Shown here piece after piece: positions 35,787 to 48,900 of a stretch of DNA of 64,000 nucleotides. Where the stretch lies: assembly GCF_018687715.1 (NCBI RefSeq), contig NC_056752.1:7351501-7415500 (forward strand), given 5' to 3'. The notes beneath the pieces are model-generated. The model searched no databases. It had not been told where the DNA came from and saw nothing but the letters and a program-made list of their open reading frames with translations. How positions within the stretch are numbered: the stretch's first letter is position 1; each line of letters begins with the position of its first letter. This DNA comes from Carya illinoinensis (taxonomy: Eukaryota; Streptophyta; Magnoliopsida; Fagales; Juglandaceae). Made by a program: the position numbers and the translations under genes.

Positions 35787-35952
35787 ATGGCGGAAAGTTT
35801 TGACTGTGTCACCTCAAACCTTCTATGTTCAGAGAACAGTAATACTTGTTTTGATGGCTTTGATTGCAATGCCACTAATGGGATTGGGATTTCCCCCTCT
35901 CGGAACAAGCAAAACAATCAAACACACAATCAAGACCCGATTTTTGATATAA
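35743..35952 (+). other. Out-of-frame upstream ORF overlapping the cyclin start
   Basis: An ATG 44 bases before the cyclin ATG opens a 69-codon frame that runs past the main start in another frame. Its context (TTCATGA) is weak compared with the main start (TCAATGG). If the transcript starts upstream of 35743, it would reduce cyclin translation unless ribosomes scan past it. The transcript start is unknown. Confidence 0.4.
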
Positions 35953-36132
35953 TTAGATCCGAATCCTTGGTGGGTTTTCCACTGCAAAGCGAAGAGAGGG
36001 TCAGAGAAATGGTTGAGAGGGAGAGAGAGCATTTGCCCAGGGATGATTACCTCAAGAGATTGCGCAGTGGGGATTTAGACTTGAGTATTAGGAGAGAGGC
36101 CCTTGATTGGATTTGGAAGGTTGGTCTAATCG

Positions 36133-36191
<59 letters not shown>

Positions 36192-37920
36192 TGGCGTTGT
36201 GTTCTGTTTGTTTGATCCCTTGATCATAAGTTAACTAATAACGGCTCCGACTCTCTGGATTTTTCTTTTGCTTGGGTTTATAATGTGTTCTTAACTGATT
36301 TTTGACTTCAACACCATTTTTTTTGTTGAGTAAATAATGTGTAAAGGTTCTGATTGGTGTTGATCTTTTAATCGGGTTTCATTTAGTTTATGGAATCGAT
36401 ATCCTGTGCTTTACTTGGTTTCATCATTTCTTTCAAAATGTTGGTGGATTACTTATTAATGTTTATTCATTAACAAGTTCTTCTGGCAACTCAATCGGAT
36501 TCGTATCTTGGATTTGAGTTTTCCTTCTATATTTGCCCCTTTTATCTTCTTATTCGTTTCAATGAGATATTGCTCTGTTTTCCTCGTTTCTGATTAATAG
36601 TTTGATGAACAAATGTAGTCTCTTTCTGATCTCTTTCTTGATTATCGAGAGCGTCACTTCTCAAGGTGACAGAGTTTGGTGCATTGTGATCAACAGGCTC
36701 ATGCCCACTACAGTTTTGGACCACTAAGTGTTTGTCTGTCAATGAACTACTTGGATCGCTTCCTATCAATTTATGAATTGCCAGTAAGTTCAGATTTTGA
36801 AACCAAGTATACTTCCTTTTTCTATTTTAATTTTCTTGTTGTCTTTGCTTATTGTTTGCCTGTATTATCCATCTTTGTTTGTCAATTTTCTTGGGTGTTA
36901 GAGAGGTAAAAGTTGGGCTGTGCAATTGTTAGCTGTAGCTTGTTTATCACTAGCAGCCAAAATAGAGGAGACTAGAGTGCCTCAGTCGGTAGATTTACAG
37001 GTATGAAATCAATGCACAATGATTTAAAATTTGGAATAAACAGCCCGATATATTCTGACTTTGGTATTGATTCGATGCCATTGTCTTGGTGATATGTCTT
37101 TGTGGGCAGGTGGGAGAACCAAAGGTTGTGTTTGAAGCTAATACAATAAAAAGAATGGAGCTTCTGGTGCTGAGCACACTGGGTTGGAGAATGCAAGCTT
37201 TTACCCCTTTCTCTTTCATTGACTACTTCCTCAGCAAGACCAACATTGTTCAGCATCAATTAACATTGTCCCTCTCTAGATCTGTACAGATAATATTAAG
37301 TACGGTCAAAGGTCTGTCCCTAACTGTGTTTGCATTATATTCGTGCTCGGATGTTCTTGAGGATTAATGGGGTTGATGCAGAGCTGGGTGGGAATTGAAT
37401 GCAGGTATTGACTTCTTGGAATTCAGGCCTTCTGAAGTTGCTGCAGCAGTGGCTATTTCTGTTTCAAAGCAAATGCAGGCAGTGGACATTGACAGGGCCA
37501 TGACTTGTTTCGTATATGTGGAAAAGGTAAATAAAAAAAAAAAAAATGGTGGTGCCCACATAAATAAACCATGGGCAGGACAGATCTACTTTTGCTCTTC
37601 AAAAAAAGATATGCCTTTTCACCGTGTTTCCAATTTGATGAGTTTTGGTTTTTTTACGCCTGTGGGATTTGCAGGGAAGAGTGTTGAAGTGTCTTGAACT
37701 GATGAAAGATCTGTCATTGATTCATGGGTCAGCTAATGTGGCAAATGCCTCAGCTTCATCTGTGCCCCAAAGTCCCATTGGGGTTTTAGATGCTGCATGC
37801 TTGAGCTATAAAAGTGATGAATTAACAGTTGGTTCATGTGCAAATTCTTCACACAATAGTCCTCCAGATGCAAGGGGAAGTAACCAGGCAAAAGCATCTG
37901 AAGTGGAGTTCAAGTCATGA
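35787..37920 (+). CDS. CYCD2;1: D-type cyclin, CYCD2/CYCD4 class
   Basis: Six exons, 35787-36119, 36697-36783, 36902-37000, 37110-37311, 37405-37526 and 37675-37920, give 362 residues with GT-AG junctions. D cyclins pair with CDKA in the nucleus and drive G1-S entry by phosphorylating retinoblastoma-related protein. Seen: the LxCxE Rb-binding motif LLCSE at residues 12-16; an acidic helix ([13 protein letters not shown]); the cyclin N box starting [14 protein letters not shown] and REALDWIWK, then [36 protein letters not shown] and [15 protein letters not shown]; and a C-terminal cyclin fold with [20 protein letters not shown]. The tail [17 protein letters not shown] closely resembles Arabidopsis CYCD2;1, and the end is serine-rich and PEST-like. 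Start chosen as the first ATG in frame that places LxCxE at the usual site. Intron 1 holds a CT repeat. D2 versus D4 assignment is by eye. Confidence 0.94.
36136..36188. repeat. (CT)n microsatellite in cyclin intron 1
   Basis: About 26 CT units begin 16 bases inside intron 1, just after the donor GTTGGT at 36120. The open frame reading into it (ending near 36215) is unspliced read-through. Confidence 0.95.
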
Positions 37921-38035
37921 GATGTGAATTTTTCTCCTTCACACCCCAAGTCCCAGTCAGTTTGGTTGAATGGGAGTTTTGGTGTGTGGTTTTGGAGGGG
38001 CCCCTCAGTTACAACGGAAGATAGAAATAGTTTTG

Positions 38036-38041
38036 AATAAA
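38036..38041 (+). terminator. Candidate polyadenylation signal of the cyclin gene
   Basis: AATAAA 116 bases after the stop codon, inside an A-rich stretch, is a plausible plant near-upstream element. Confidence 0.4.
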
Positions 38042-38949
38042 TAAATTAAAGATGGAAAGCAATTCCCAAGCTTTGGTGTTTTGGTGTCATGCTTGCAGCA
38101 TGAGAGAAAGAAAGAGGAAACATTTGGGTAGCTGTTTATAATCAGGAATTCTCAAGCTATCCATATAAAAATATATATTAAAAATGGTGCTGGTGGTGGC
38201 TGCCAAGGTGGATTAGTCTGCTGGTGCTTTTGAAAACACAGCTTTTTTTCTTGGTTGTTGTTGTAGCTTCCATTTCAAATGAGAGAAAAGGAAGCGAGGA
38301 AAAAATACAGAGAGAGAGTGAGAGAGGAGAGAGAGGGAGGGAGAAATGTCATTATATTTCTATTGATATTGTCGATTCCTTTCTTCAAAAGAGATTTTGA
38401 CAACGTCCACTAATCAATTTTGAAAACACAAAACTAGTTTTGTCCCTTTGCCATGGTGGAAGTATCGTTTGATGTGATTGGGTCAATGAAACGATGTCGT
38501 GTTCGCTTATTGTAACTTAAGTGCTGCCTAGTGTTTTTTTCGTTCATTTATTACGAGGTGGGGTAAGGAAAAGGGCCACGTTGGATCCTCCGGGCCCACA
38601 ATCCTTTTGTCTCGACTCTCGACCCTATGACTGGTCAACATCTGGCCTCTGCTCTGCAACTCGAAATAATGGTGAAAAGACGTTCTGAGATTTAGAGGTC
38701 TTGGAATGTGCTGCGCTGCGCTCCGGATTATTGATCGTTGCACAAAGACGCCATTTGGGTTTTGGAATGAGACCTCAATTTAATTCGAAGAATGATAAAT
38801 AGATAGCTTTTTACAATATTTTATACAATAATATTTTAAAATAAAAAATTTATAAAAATAATACCATAACTTATTATATATATTTTTACGTCTTGCTTAA
38901 TTAGTCATAATAGCTAGGTGTTATTTCAACAATTTTGATGGAGGATGGA

Positions 38950-39158
38950 TGGAGGCCTATTCTTGAAAATATTTTATTTTATTTTATTATTATAATTTTT
39001 TTAAATTTTTATATAAATTATAAAAATAATTTAATTTTTTTAATATTAAAATAAAAATATTAAAAAAAATATTTTAATAATATTTTATTCAATTCTTAAT
39101 TTTTTTTTTTTTTTATCTAAAATCATCTTATCTTATTATCTAAATAATACATTCATTT
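38950..39158 (-). mobile_element. MITE family A, copy 2 (inverted)
   Basis: On minus it reads TTAGATAATAAGATAAGATG, GAATTGAATAAAATATTATT, AAAAAATTAAATTATTTTTA and AAAATTTAAAAAAATTATAA, the same block order as the copy at 34478-34690. Confidence 0.5.
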
Positions 39159-42100
39159 GTTAAAAAATGAAATACTTTCGAGAATATAGATGATATACTA
39201 CTGCTATTTAATTTTTAATACATATTTTATCATATAACATGTATTAAAAATTAAATATGTACTTCAATATTATCTAATAATTATTCAATTTATTAGATAA
39301 TATTGGAGTTTTTTTTTTTAATATCTTAAATTATTTTCTTGCTCGTTTGCTCATTTAAACATAATGAATAATCAATTTTTTTAGAACTTTTCCATCCTAA
39401 AACTTGCACGATAAATGCACAGCCGGTTCTCTCTCTCCCTCACACACAAAAACACCATTTTTCATACATCTAAGCATCAATCCACTTAATATAGTCTTTT
39501 ACCATGGTTGCATCTATGAGCAAGTAATGCCCAAACATGCAATTGAAATCAGCAGTTAAAAAAAAAAAAAAAAAAGACTTAGTTGATTAATTAGAGTTAA
39601 GCATGAGCAATTATAACAGATTTAAAGTAACATTAAGGATCCCAATGGCATATTCACATACATGCATGGCATATGAAAGGAACCAACAGAGCAAGTAATA
39701 CCAGGCAATTGCCTTGAAACTGTAAAAGAAAGCTGCCCCATATATTAAACTAAAATCACCAGATCAGCCTCGTTTGTGTGCCCCATTTTATATTTGCATT
39801 TTTGTCAGCCTATTATTCAGTCTCTGTCTCTCTTTCCATGTGTATTTATGTAGAGCAACCCAGGAGGCAGGAGTAAAGTTATTTAAATGATCTGGTTTCT
39901 AGATCTCGTTACTATATAATTACATATATATATTTATATATATATATATATCATATTTATAAAGTTAATGAACAAACATTAAAAAGAATTCAAATTAGCA
40001 AAACAAACTTGACATAAAAATGTCTTTAACATTTCATCACACCTCTAAAGTAAACTTAGAATTTAAAAACATGTTTCTAGGAAGAAAATGAATCCTTTCA
40101 ATTTTTCAAAATTTAAATTTAAAATGGAACAACTGTGTCAGATTGAGAAATTTATACTCAGATAGAACGATATAGACCAAAGAGAAATACTTGGTCTACA
40201 AAGAAATCCAATAAAAGTAAACTTACAATTTAATGTAGTTTGATATGATACATCATATTGTAAAGCTTCTTTTATTATCAAGTAGATCTAAAGTCTCATA
40301 TCAAGTTATATCAGTTTGTAAATTTGCTTTTATAAGATCTCTTTATAGATACAACACTTCTCGAATTCACCCTATGTACACCTATTCAATTAATTTTGAA
40401 GCTATTCTATTATATGGGTTGTGCTAAAGATCATAGCAATTCAAGTTATTCATGTATAGATTATTGTGGCAACTTGTAGTAACTCAAAACCAGTAGTCTC
40501 TAATTATGAAGTTTTACTCTTGCTATGGCATAAGTTGTTTCTTCTAGTCTATAAGAATCCATCCATTTCAGCTCTGAAAACTTATTAAGTACTCTCACAG
40601 TAATAATGACTTCCTATTCCAAATATATCAGATAATGTAATGGCATTATAATTGCTAACATAAGAATTAATTTTAAGGATAAGAATGAGAGTATCATATA
40701 TTCTTATTACAAGATAATTCACTTGCAAATTGTTAAATAGTACAGAGAGAAGAATGGGGGGCCTGTTGCAAAGAAATTGAATGTTGACAAGGACTAGGAA
40801 TCCAAAATATATATGCTGTCACAAAAACAAAGGGACTAGAAATTAAATTACAACAGGCCAACACGAGAACCGAGAGGGTGCTTTTTTAATCTCAACAAGA
40901 TAGCATATTTTTCTAAGTGTGCGTGTTGGGGTATCAGAAATCCTAAAAAAGAAAGCGTGCGTGGTGGTGAAAGAGAGAGCACCATTAAAAGAAAGGGAAG
41001 GTGGGTAAAAAGGGGTGGTTGGTCAGAATCTTTACTCTTTAGCAGAATCAGATCCCTTTCATTTGTCTATACCTTTGAATAATAGAAAACTACTGAATAG
41101 CAACCATAGTGGGATGTTAATGGTAGGAAAATGATTCAGTCACCAAAACAAATTGACTCATGGGGAAGCCAAAAATAAAAGAACGAGCGTACGAGTTTTT
41201 CTGGTGCCATGACAGCCTTGGTCGCTCATTTCCTGCTGCCAATTTTAGTAAATCATGGGGCTCATTTGGAGAGAAATACTAGGAAATAGATATACATGTC
41301 TTGTATGTATGAGTCTCTTCTCACTGGCTAAAGAGAAACATTAGGAATACTCATTTTTAGGTCTAATCTAATGAAAAGAATGATCGGATATGACATGTTA
41401 AGAAAGAAAGAAAAAAAATACCCTTTAATTCACCTCAATTGATTTAACCCGTTTATTTGAATGATTCAGTGACTTGTTTAATTGATGTAAACCAAATGCT
41501 TTCAAATAAGCCTTGAAATACCTTTCGCCAGTATGGATGAATAAATCCAAATGATTCGAACCCCACATGGGTGAATGAATCCTTCTACAAGGAGAGACCT
41601 GTCCTAGATGTATGGATACTTTGTGTTCAAGGTGATAAAAATGATTACCATTATCAACTTCAGATCATCCCACCTCCCCCTTTTTGTCGTCACAGGAATT
41701 AGAACACTCTTTCTAGAACCGGTTTAGAAGTAATGCTCATGAATCTGATGCATAAAAAGTAACACCCACTCAAATGATCTAATGTGTATATGAATAGAAC
41801 CCTCACCTCAAACGATTGAAGGAGTATCCAGATGTGTTCTGGCGTTACATCACATCCAGATTAGACAGCACAGTACGTATACCGGCTGTGAGGAATTCGC
41901 CCTTATTAATTCTTTGACCAATTGGAGTTGTTATTATTCATTGAACCTAGTTTAACGAGTTACTCATGTTTGACATGTGCATTAGCCTGCTTCAGGACAT
42001 AGGAAAACACAGCTATTTTATTGAGAAGAACACAGTCATCGCTTTGTACGAACGCATAGAGCATATCTAGTAAAGAAAGGAACCGAAAAAATTATTCATT

Positions 42101-42943
42101 GTCATGCTCAAGATTATCGCTATCTTTTTTTTCTTAGAAGATTACCGCTATCTTATTGTCACAAACATAGTGATTGCCTACTACTAGTTTTTACACAAAA
42201 CCCCACCCAGGGAGAAAAAATAAAGAAAAACGTTAAAGAAACGGGAGGGACGAGCATAATCAGACAGAGCTATAATTAACAGCATGTGGGCGTCAATGCT
42301 TATACAAAATATGATCGATGTTGATGGGGTCGATCAATAAATAATATAAGTTGTGCACTACAGAACGATAGAAGCTGGCAGAGACCAAGACATACCTCTG
42401 TGGGTTCAATTATCCTGTTGTTGAATTTTGAATCCTCATTGTAGATGTGTTTCTGTACTTCTGATTAGACGTGCTGGCCCTAATATGAATCCCAGATTTT
42501 CTTCAGGAAGTATTTCTTACAATTTAGAAGTTCTTAAAATTCAGAACTCTGCGCGATTAGTATTATGAACAATCATGTAAACTCTTGTAAATACAATTGC
42601 ATATCCAAAAATTGCAAGTAAATTTTATTGCTATACCATTATAGTTAGTACAATTGGTCTAGTTTGTATTATGCAATTATGGTCGACATATTTCACAGTA
42701 ATAAATGTTGTACACAACATCAAAACTAAACAGATAGTGCTTGGCGGTTTTTTTTGAAACTTAATTACGAAAGCAATCACAGTAATGCCCTATACTCAAC
42801 AAATATTCAAAGTTGCAGGGAAACCTATCCTTCGGTATTATTGCTTCTAAACCAACTGGTTGAAGGCAGCTACTGTCCTTTATTCTACTCTTTGGGAGCT
42901 TATATTTTTCTAGCCCCTAAGCATAAATAAGAGCTTAATTTTA
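39159..42943. other. Intergenic between cyclin and PFK (convergent 3' ends)
   Basis: A/T-rich DNA with dinucleotide AT tracts (about 39914-39953) and a family C MITE at 40211-40342. Bases 41440-41880 are less A/T-rich with no identifiable coding content. The part next to 42944 contains the PFK 3' UTR on minus. I find no microRNA of a known family, no tRNA and no gene. Confidence 0.5.
40211..40342. mobile_element. MITE family C, copy 2
   Basis: Ends are complementary: AAAAGTAAACTTACAATTTA on the left and, on the other strand, AAAAGCAAATTTACAAACTG from the right. Inner arms TTTGATATGATAC and CTTGATATGAGAC also pair. Related to 30695-30835 and 51440-51570. Confidence 0.55.
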
Positions 42944-45900
42944 TCAGATAAAGTCAGGCTGGCCTGTAGAAGTCAAGCAACGATGCCACATTCTACTGTT
43001 GGGGTCCACCAGCCTGGGATGAGAAATGACTTCAGGAATTGGGAGGTAGACATAGTGAGTGTTGCATATGCCTACTGTAATGCCGCTATATCCAGCAAAT
43101 GCACCATGAACCTGCCAAAGCCACACATCCATATTGAACAGATATTAGAACGACTGAACTGTTAAGGGAAAAAACACTAAGAGAAAAGAAAAAGGACAAT
43201 TGCAAACAAGCAAGTTGAAACCTGCTTCAGTGAGGGTTACTTGGAGATCAACCTAATATACGCCAATGCAATGACTTACAAGCCCTAATCAGTTTGAACA
43301 AGGTTTGGTTGGGCCTAGGCCAAGCTCAAAATGATCCAAATTTGACCAATCATTGAAATTGTCACATACGAGCTTACCAGCTCGCCTACTGAAAAATGAG
43401 ACAAGTTTGACCTCAACTCAAATATAGACCTATGATCAAGCTGGTTTACAGGCAATCTTAAATAACTCAGTCAGTTGATCAGCCTAACCAAATCTATTTA
43501 TAAGCCTAACCCTATTGGAAGCAATTTTTGATCCACACTGGAATCAACTGATTTGCTGAACCAAAACCAACCGCAATTTCAGGGACGGATCAAAGTTTGC
43601 AAGTGGATCCAGCTAGATCGATAGACATCATTAAGGGACAAAATGTCCTAACAGGAAACTGGGAAGTCTCAATTCTTTTCTTAAGGGACCATCCGTAGGC
43701 TTCAATACAAATCTTGTGAAACCAGCCTTTTTAAATATGGAGTTATATAAGCATAATATTACATTTCTGACCATATCACTCTTCATCACACCATATAGTC
43801 ACTAAACCCTTGCGTGATAATCCATATCACTCTTCTAGTGCCGCCAACTATTATTAAACCAAACCCAACAAAACCATTCCCATCCTGGTTTTTGATAAAT
43901 GATTCCATTTAGAAATCAAAGCCTCTGACCTTGGCTCATCACATGGTAAATAACCTGAGCACTGGATGTTTATTTTTGCTCAGCTGATCTACTGTCCCTG
44001 TTTCAATACCATAGCAGCCCAAGCTAATAGGCCGGTTGATAGTAAGGATTTTTTTTCTTTTTTCATTCTTTTTTATTTATTTATTTAGTATGATGGGGGA
44101 ACCATCCCATGGTAGAGCCCTTAGGACTCACCCATGGAGCCTAAACACCCGAGGAGACTATCACAGCAACCCACCGCCATGGCCTCCCGCTTAAATCGCT
44201 ATTTGATCCCAAGGGGAATTGAACCTGTGACATGGGGCTCGTGCACACAAGTTTGCCCTTACCACTTCGGCTACCCATGGGTGGGTGATAGTAAGGATGT
44301 TGAGAAATGACATCGGGTTTAATGGCATATAAGTTTGATATATTATGTCAGAAGAAATTCATATTGCTTCTTGCTCATTAGCAATCATTTTGACATCCCT
44401 ATGAAAAATGCAGCATACTGAGGTAGCAGATAGACTCTATTACTCTCTTTTTTTCTTTTTCTTTTTTTTTTTGGGGGGGGGGGGGGAAGAGAGAGAGAGG
44501 AGAGAGTCTCACAGCGTTTTGTCCTAGTACAGTGCATAGAATTCCATCTGATGCATTTGCACGGCAAGCACGGATCATGTACGTGGGATCAATATACTTC
44601 ACATCAACTGGAACCCCAATCTCCTTAAAATGTTTTTTTGTCTGAAAAAGCAATGGTTATTAGATTTCGGAACCATATGGGATAGGTATACAGGAAATTC
44701 ACAAATGAAAACATTAAGATTAGGCATGGAAGGATTCACCAAAATAAAAAAATAAATAACTCATAATTTACTTTAAATAGAATGCTAGCATTTCTTTAGT
44801 ATCAAGATAATACACAATATCATTACATTAATAATCAAAAGCACCTGTCCTTGTTGAAATTTTGTTTAATATGACGAAAAAAAAGTACAACTGGTTAACA
44901 TGAAGTTCAATATTAAATGAAAGAATATGTCATTGGGTTTATTGGAAATATACACACAATACATCATAGTTCTGTTGTTGAAATTTGTCCCAATGTTTGA
45001 TGATGAACTGAGTAATAAATACGCTGAAGTAAATAAATAAATGAGAAAAATGGGAAATAATGATGCGGTAAGCTCTACACATTCAAAACGTGCCAGATTT
45101 TTAAAGAAAATTGATAAGTATTAAAATCAATTCCGATTCTGACTCCAGACCAGAAAAGAAAAAAGAAGAAAGCATAGACAATGATTTCCAGTTCAAGAGC
45201 AGACCCACTTGGTTTTGTTCACTGCACATTACATCATAGCAGTCAACTGACAACATCTAGTGTTAGCAGAAGAACCACCAACTAGATCTTGAAGGCCTAA
45301 GAGCATAACATTTTTTGTCACTCCAACAAGTGAGAGCTACAAGGCCAAACAGCAGTTCATTCTTATCTATGCAACATATCAACCAACAAAAAATCCCTCC
45401 TTCTTTCAATCAAGTCGTCATTTATCAAACCACAGATGTGGGTTGTCTCAAGTGTCATGGAGATCAAGACCACGTAAAATTACTCAAAATTCAACCACCA
45501 ACCTCTTGTTGAATGTGTACACCGATATCTCCAAGTACAATGTTTCCAGATGCATCTTTAGCGTTAGTTTTCTGAAGAAAATCCTGCATCAGAGAACAAC
45601 AGCACACAGCATTTTACTGTCTCTCAGTGGAAAAAAACAACAGAGAGAAATTATAGGATCTCTGTAATATAGTGGAATGAAAAGAAACAGTTATTAAGTG
45701 TATCCAATGAAGCAAAAAAAGGAGCACACCATGTTAATCACCTAGCCGGTTAATAGTATTCAAACTTCAAGCGGAAGTATAAACTGTAAAGTCCTCTGAA
45801 GTATAAACTGTAAAGTCCTTGTGTAACTGACCTGCCCTGCTCCCTCTGCAACACATACAACAGCTGAGCCCTTTGTCTCAATCAGGTATTTCAGATGTTG

Positions 45901-48900
45901 TAGAACGCCATGAGGCCCATGCAAATTAAAACGTACCTTAGAAGTGTATATCAGGAGTATCAGTAAGGCTTCACAAAAATAACTATTCTAATTCATTTAT
46001 TTATTTTTGATAAGTACTATTCTAATTTGTTTCTATAAATATGCACCTCAGGGATCAAGCATATGTCAATTTGTCCACTAGCTAAGGATGCATGCATAGC
46101 TATATATCCACTGCTACGACCCATCAATTTCACAATGCCTACACCATGATAAGCACTGTGCGCCTATAACAAGATTGAGACAAACAAATAAATAAAAAGT
46201 CAGTACACCATGAAGTAACAAACAGCATGAAATAATTCTTCAGAGACCTTATGCAAGAAATATAAAACCAATGCGTGGGAAACTAAAATGCACATAATGT
46301 ACCTCTATGTATGCAGAGTTTATTGCTCTTTGTGCTTCTTCAACAGCAGTATCAAAACCAAAAGTTTTGTCCATCAGCAAAATATCGTTGTCTATAGTTT
46401 TTGGCACGCCAACTACAGCCACCCTCATCTGTCTTTTACGGCACTGAAAGCAGAAGACATATGAACTTAGACCTCAGTAAGAATAAAAAAGGCAGACCCG
46501 TGAAGGAAATAGAGCATGCATTAGCAATATGCAAAAACAAAGTTTGAATAGAGCCACAAGTGTAGACCCTGTAAGATTCTAGATGTTATTATCTTAAACA
46601 TGTATCAGCACATCATTATCTCACTTTCATTACCTTGAAAATGAGGATGACACAAGTCTTTATAGCATTGGGCATTCAAATGCATGTCTGCCATTATTTA
46701 TATGTTTGTTTATTCATTCATTCATTTAGTTTACTTTCATTGCATAAATTATAAATGCAATCAAATAAAACAACTTCAGAAACAAATTTCATTATTTAAA
46801 ATATCTCTATTTAAACCTCATTGTGTATTGCCTCAGCCCCAGCATGTGTGCCATTCCCACCCAACACAAAGAGCATGCTGATTCCTCTTTCCTGACATCA
46901 TCGTGCAATAAATAAATAAATCAGGTTGCATTTTCGGAATAGTTGACTACTCCATAATAGGTCAACAAGAAAGATGAACAGGGAACCTCCATACGGTCCA
47001 CAATTTCACTAACGTCAGGTCCCCCGCGTGAAACTCCTAACAAGCTTCCTCCGGAAAGGTGGACATTCTGAACCACTTTTCTAGACAGCTGAAATCAAAG
47101 TCGAAACTAAACAAGTTAATCTACAACTCTTACTATACAAAAGTTAAGAAACATGCATTTATATTGAGTACAATGCAACATTGTTTGATGAATCAATCAA
47201 TTTTAAAATAATTGCAAAGGCATAGGAATTTACCGGCATTTCAGTTAGTTCTTTGTCAGAAAATCCACGATAACCAAAGGGAATACCCACAATCTTTTTC
47301 ACACCATATATTTCAAGCGTGATGACAATCTGCAGAAGAACGTGGATGAAATAATTATAATGATAAAAGAGGCATTATTGCTAGATATGGGGCTTTAAAC
47401 AAAGTACATTTTAAAATTGCTCTACTCAGATCAATTTTTAAATTGAGATTTTTCTTGTACTGTAACTCCATCGTGAAATGTCATATATTACTTGAAGGTC
47501 ACAAAATACATAGACTTCAAACAATGTATTTAAAAAGATATGTATATTTAAGAAGGTTCTGAGAATGCAGAATTATAAACTTATCTCAACTTGAGTTTAC
47601 TTTCAGTAGAATGTTATGACTGAGGGAATTTTGTGCTAAATATGTAGTAGCGTAATTATGTAAGGAATATTATTTACTAACATAATTATCACAGGTTGGG
47701 TTCTGCACCGTTCTTTTAAAGCATGGAAATCTAAGCAACATAATGAGTCATGACAATGACCTGTCTGATAACGTCATTGAGACCAGGGCAGAGTCCTCCA
47801 CAAGTTACAATTGCTGCTTTCACTTCTTCTGGTCTGAAGTATATTTTCTCCCGTGGCCCAGCACGATGAACCCTGAAAGTCCCAATTACACACCACCGTA
47901 TCATGAGCTAACAGTCAAATTGACATTTATTATTACATAAACCAAAGAAAAAACACATCCATAGGGGGCAGTTCTCCAAATTTAGTTAGAGGAAATTCCT
48001 CCAACCGAGTCTATAAACTTCACAAGTGTCCCCTGAGCATGTGGAAAGCACAATTTTTTAAAGTGTAATTTAAAAATTGCCACATGTCCCTAGAGCATGT
48101 GATAAGTATGTTTTTTTAATGATCAACAAACATGTTAATGATTGTAAAAAAACATGTGCTTCTCACATGCTCAAGGAACATGTGGTAAATTTGTAGACTG
48201 GGTTTCCTCCTATCCTGTTTGGACATATATTCATATATAATTAATGGAAAACAATTTTACTGTTAAGATATGGGGAAAATTTTGAAGTCGCACTTCTTTT
48301 CAACCATGATAAAGCTGAATCGCAGAACTGATTGCTTCAAGAATATGTATACCGAGGAATTTAGTTGGAGGCCTACTGCAGATGGACTTTAGTTTGAATC
48401 CCTTGAGTAGGTTGAGGCATCTTGGTTGGAAAGACATTGGTAGGTAAATTTCCATTCATCAGGACATACTTTATGGATTCCACATATCTCCACAAGTGTA
48501 AGAGTAAATTTCCTAGTACAAGTAAATTTCCTTGTAAAACAAAATCAACTAGTTAAGAAACTTCTCTTCTTTCTTTTCTTGAAAATCCTCATGGAACTCT
48601 ACATCCCAAATCCTAGAATATTCTAATAAAAATTTGTACCATTTGCACACCTTTCCAGCCCATGTTAGTCCTTCACAATTGCCTCTTCAGAGCAATGACA
48701 TGTTACTACTCCATGAGTCACCAGGAAAATAAAAAGTAACCCTCTTGAAATTCTACCCTAAACCTGATACCACTCAAAACCTCCCTATCACAAGATCGCT
48801 CATCCTTCTCGTAGTGGCTTTTCATTTTGCAAACACCTAAACTGTGAGAGGCATAAACCTACCAGCATCAACCACCAACACTATTTCCATATTATTATTA

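Noticed and set aside
41885..41910. GGAATTCGCCCTT, identical to a cloning-vector (TOPO) junction
   Set aside because: Only 13 bases match and flanking bases do not continue as vector, so contamination is unlikely.
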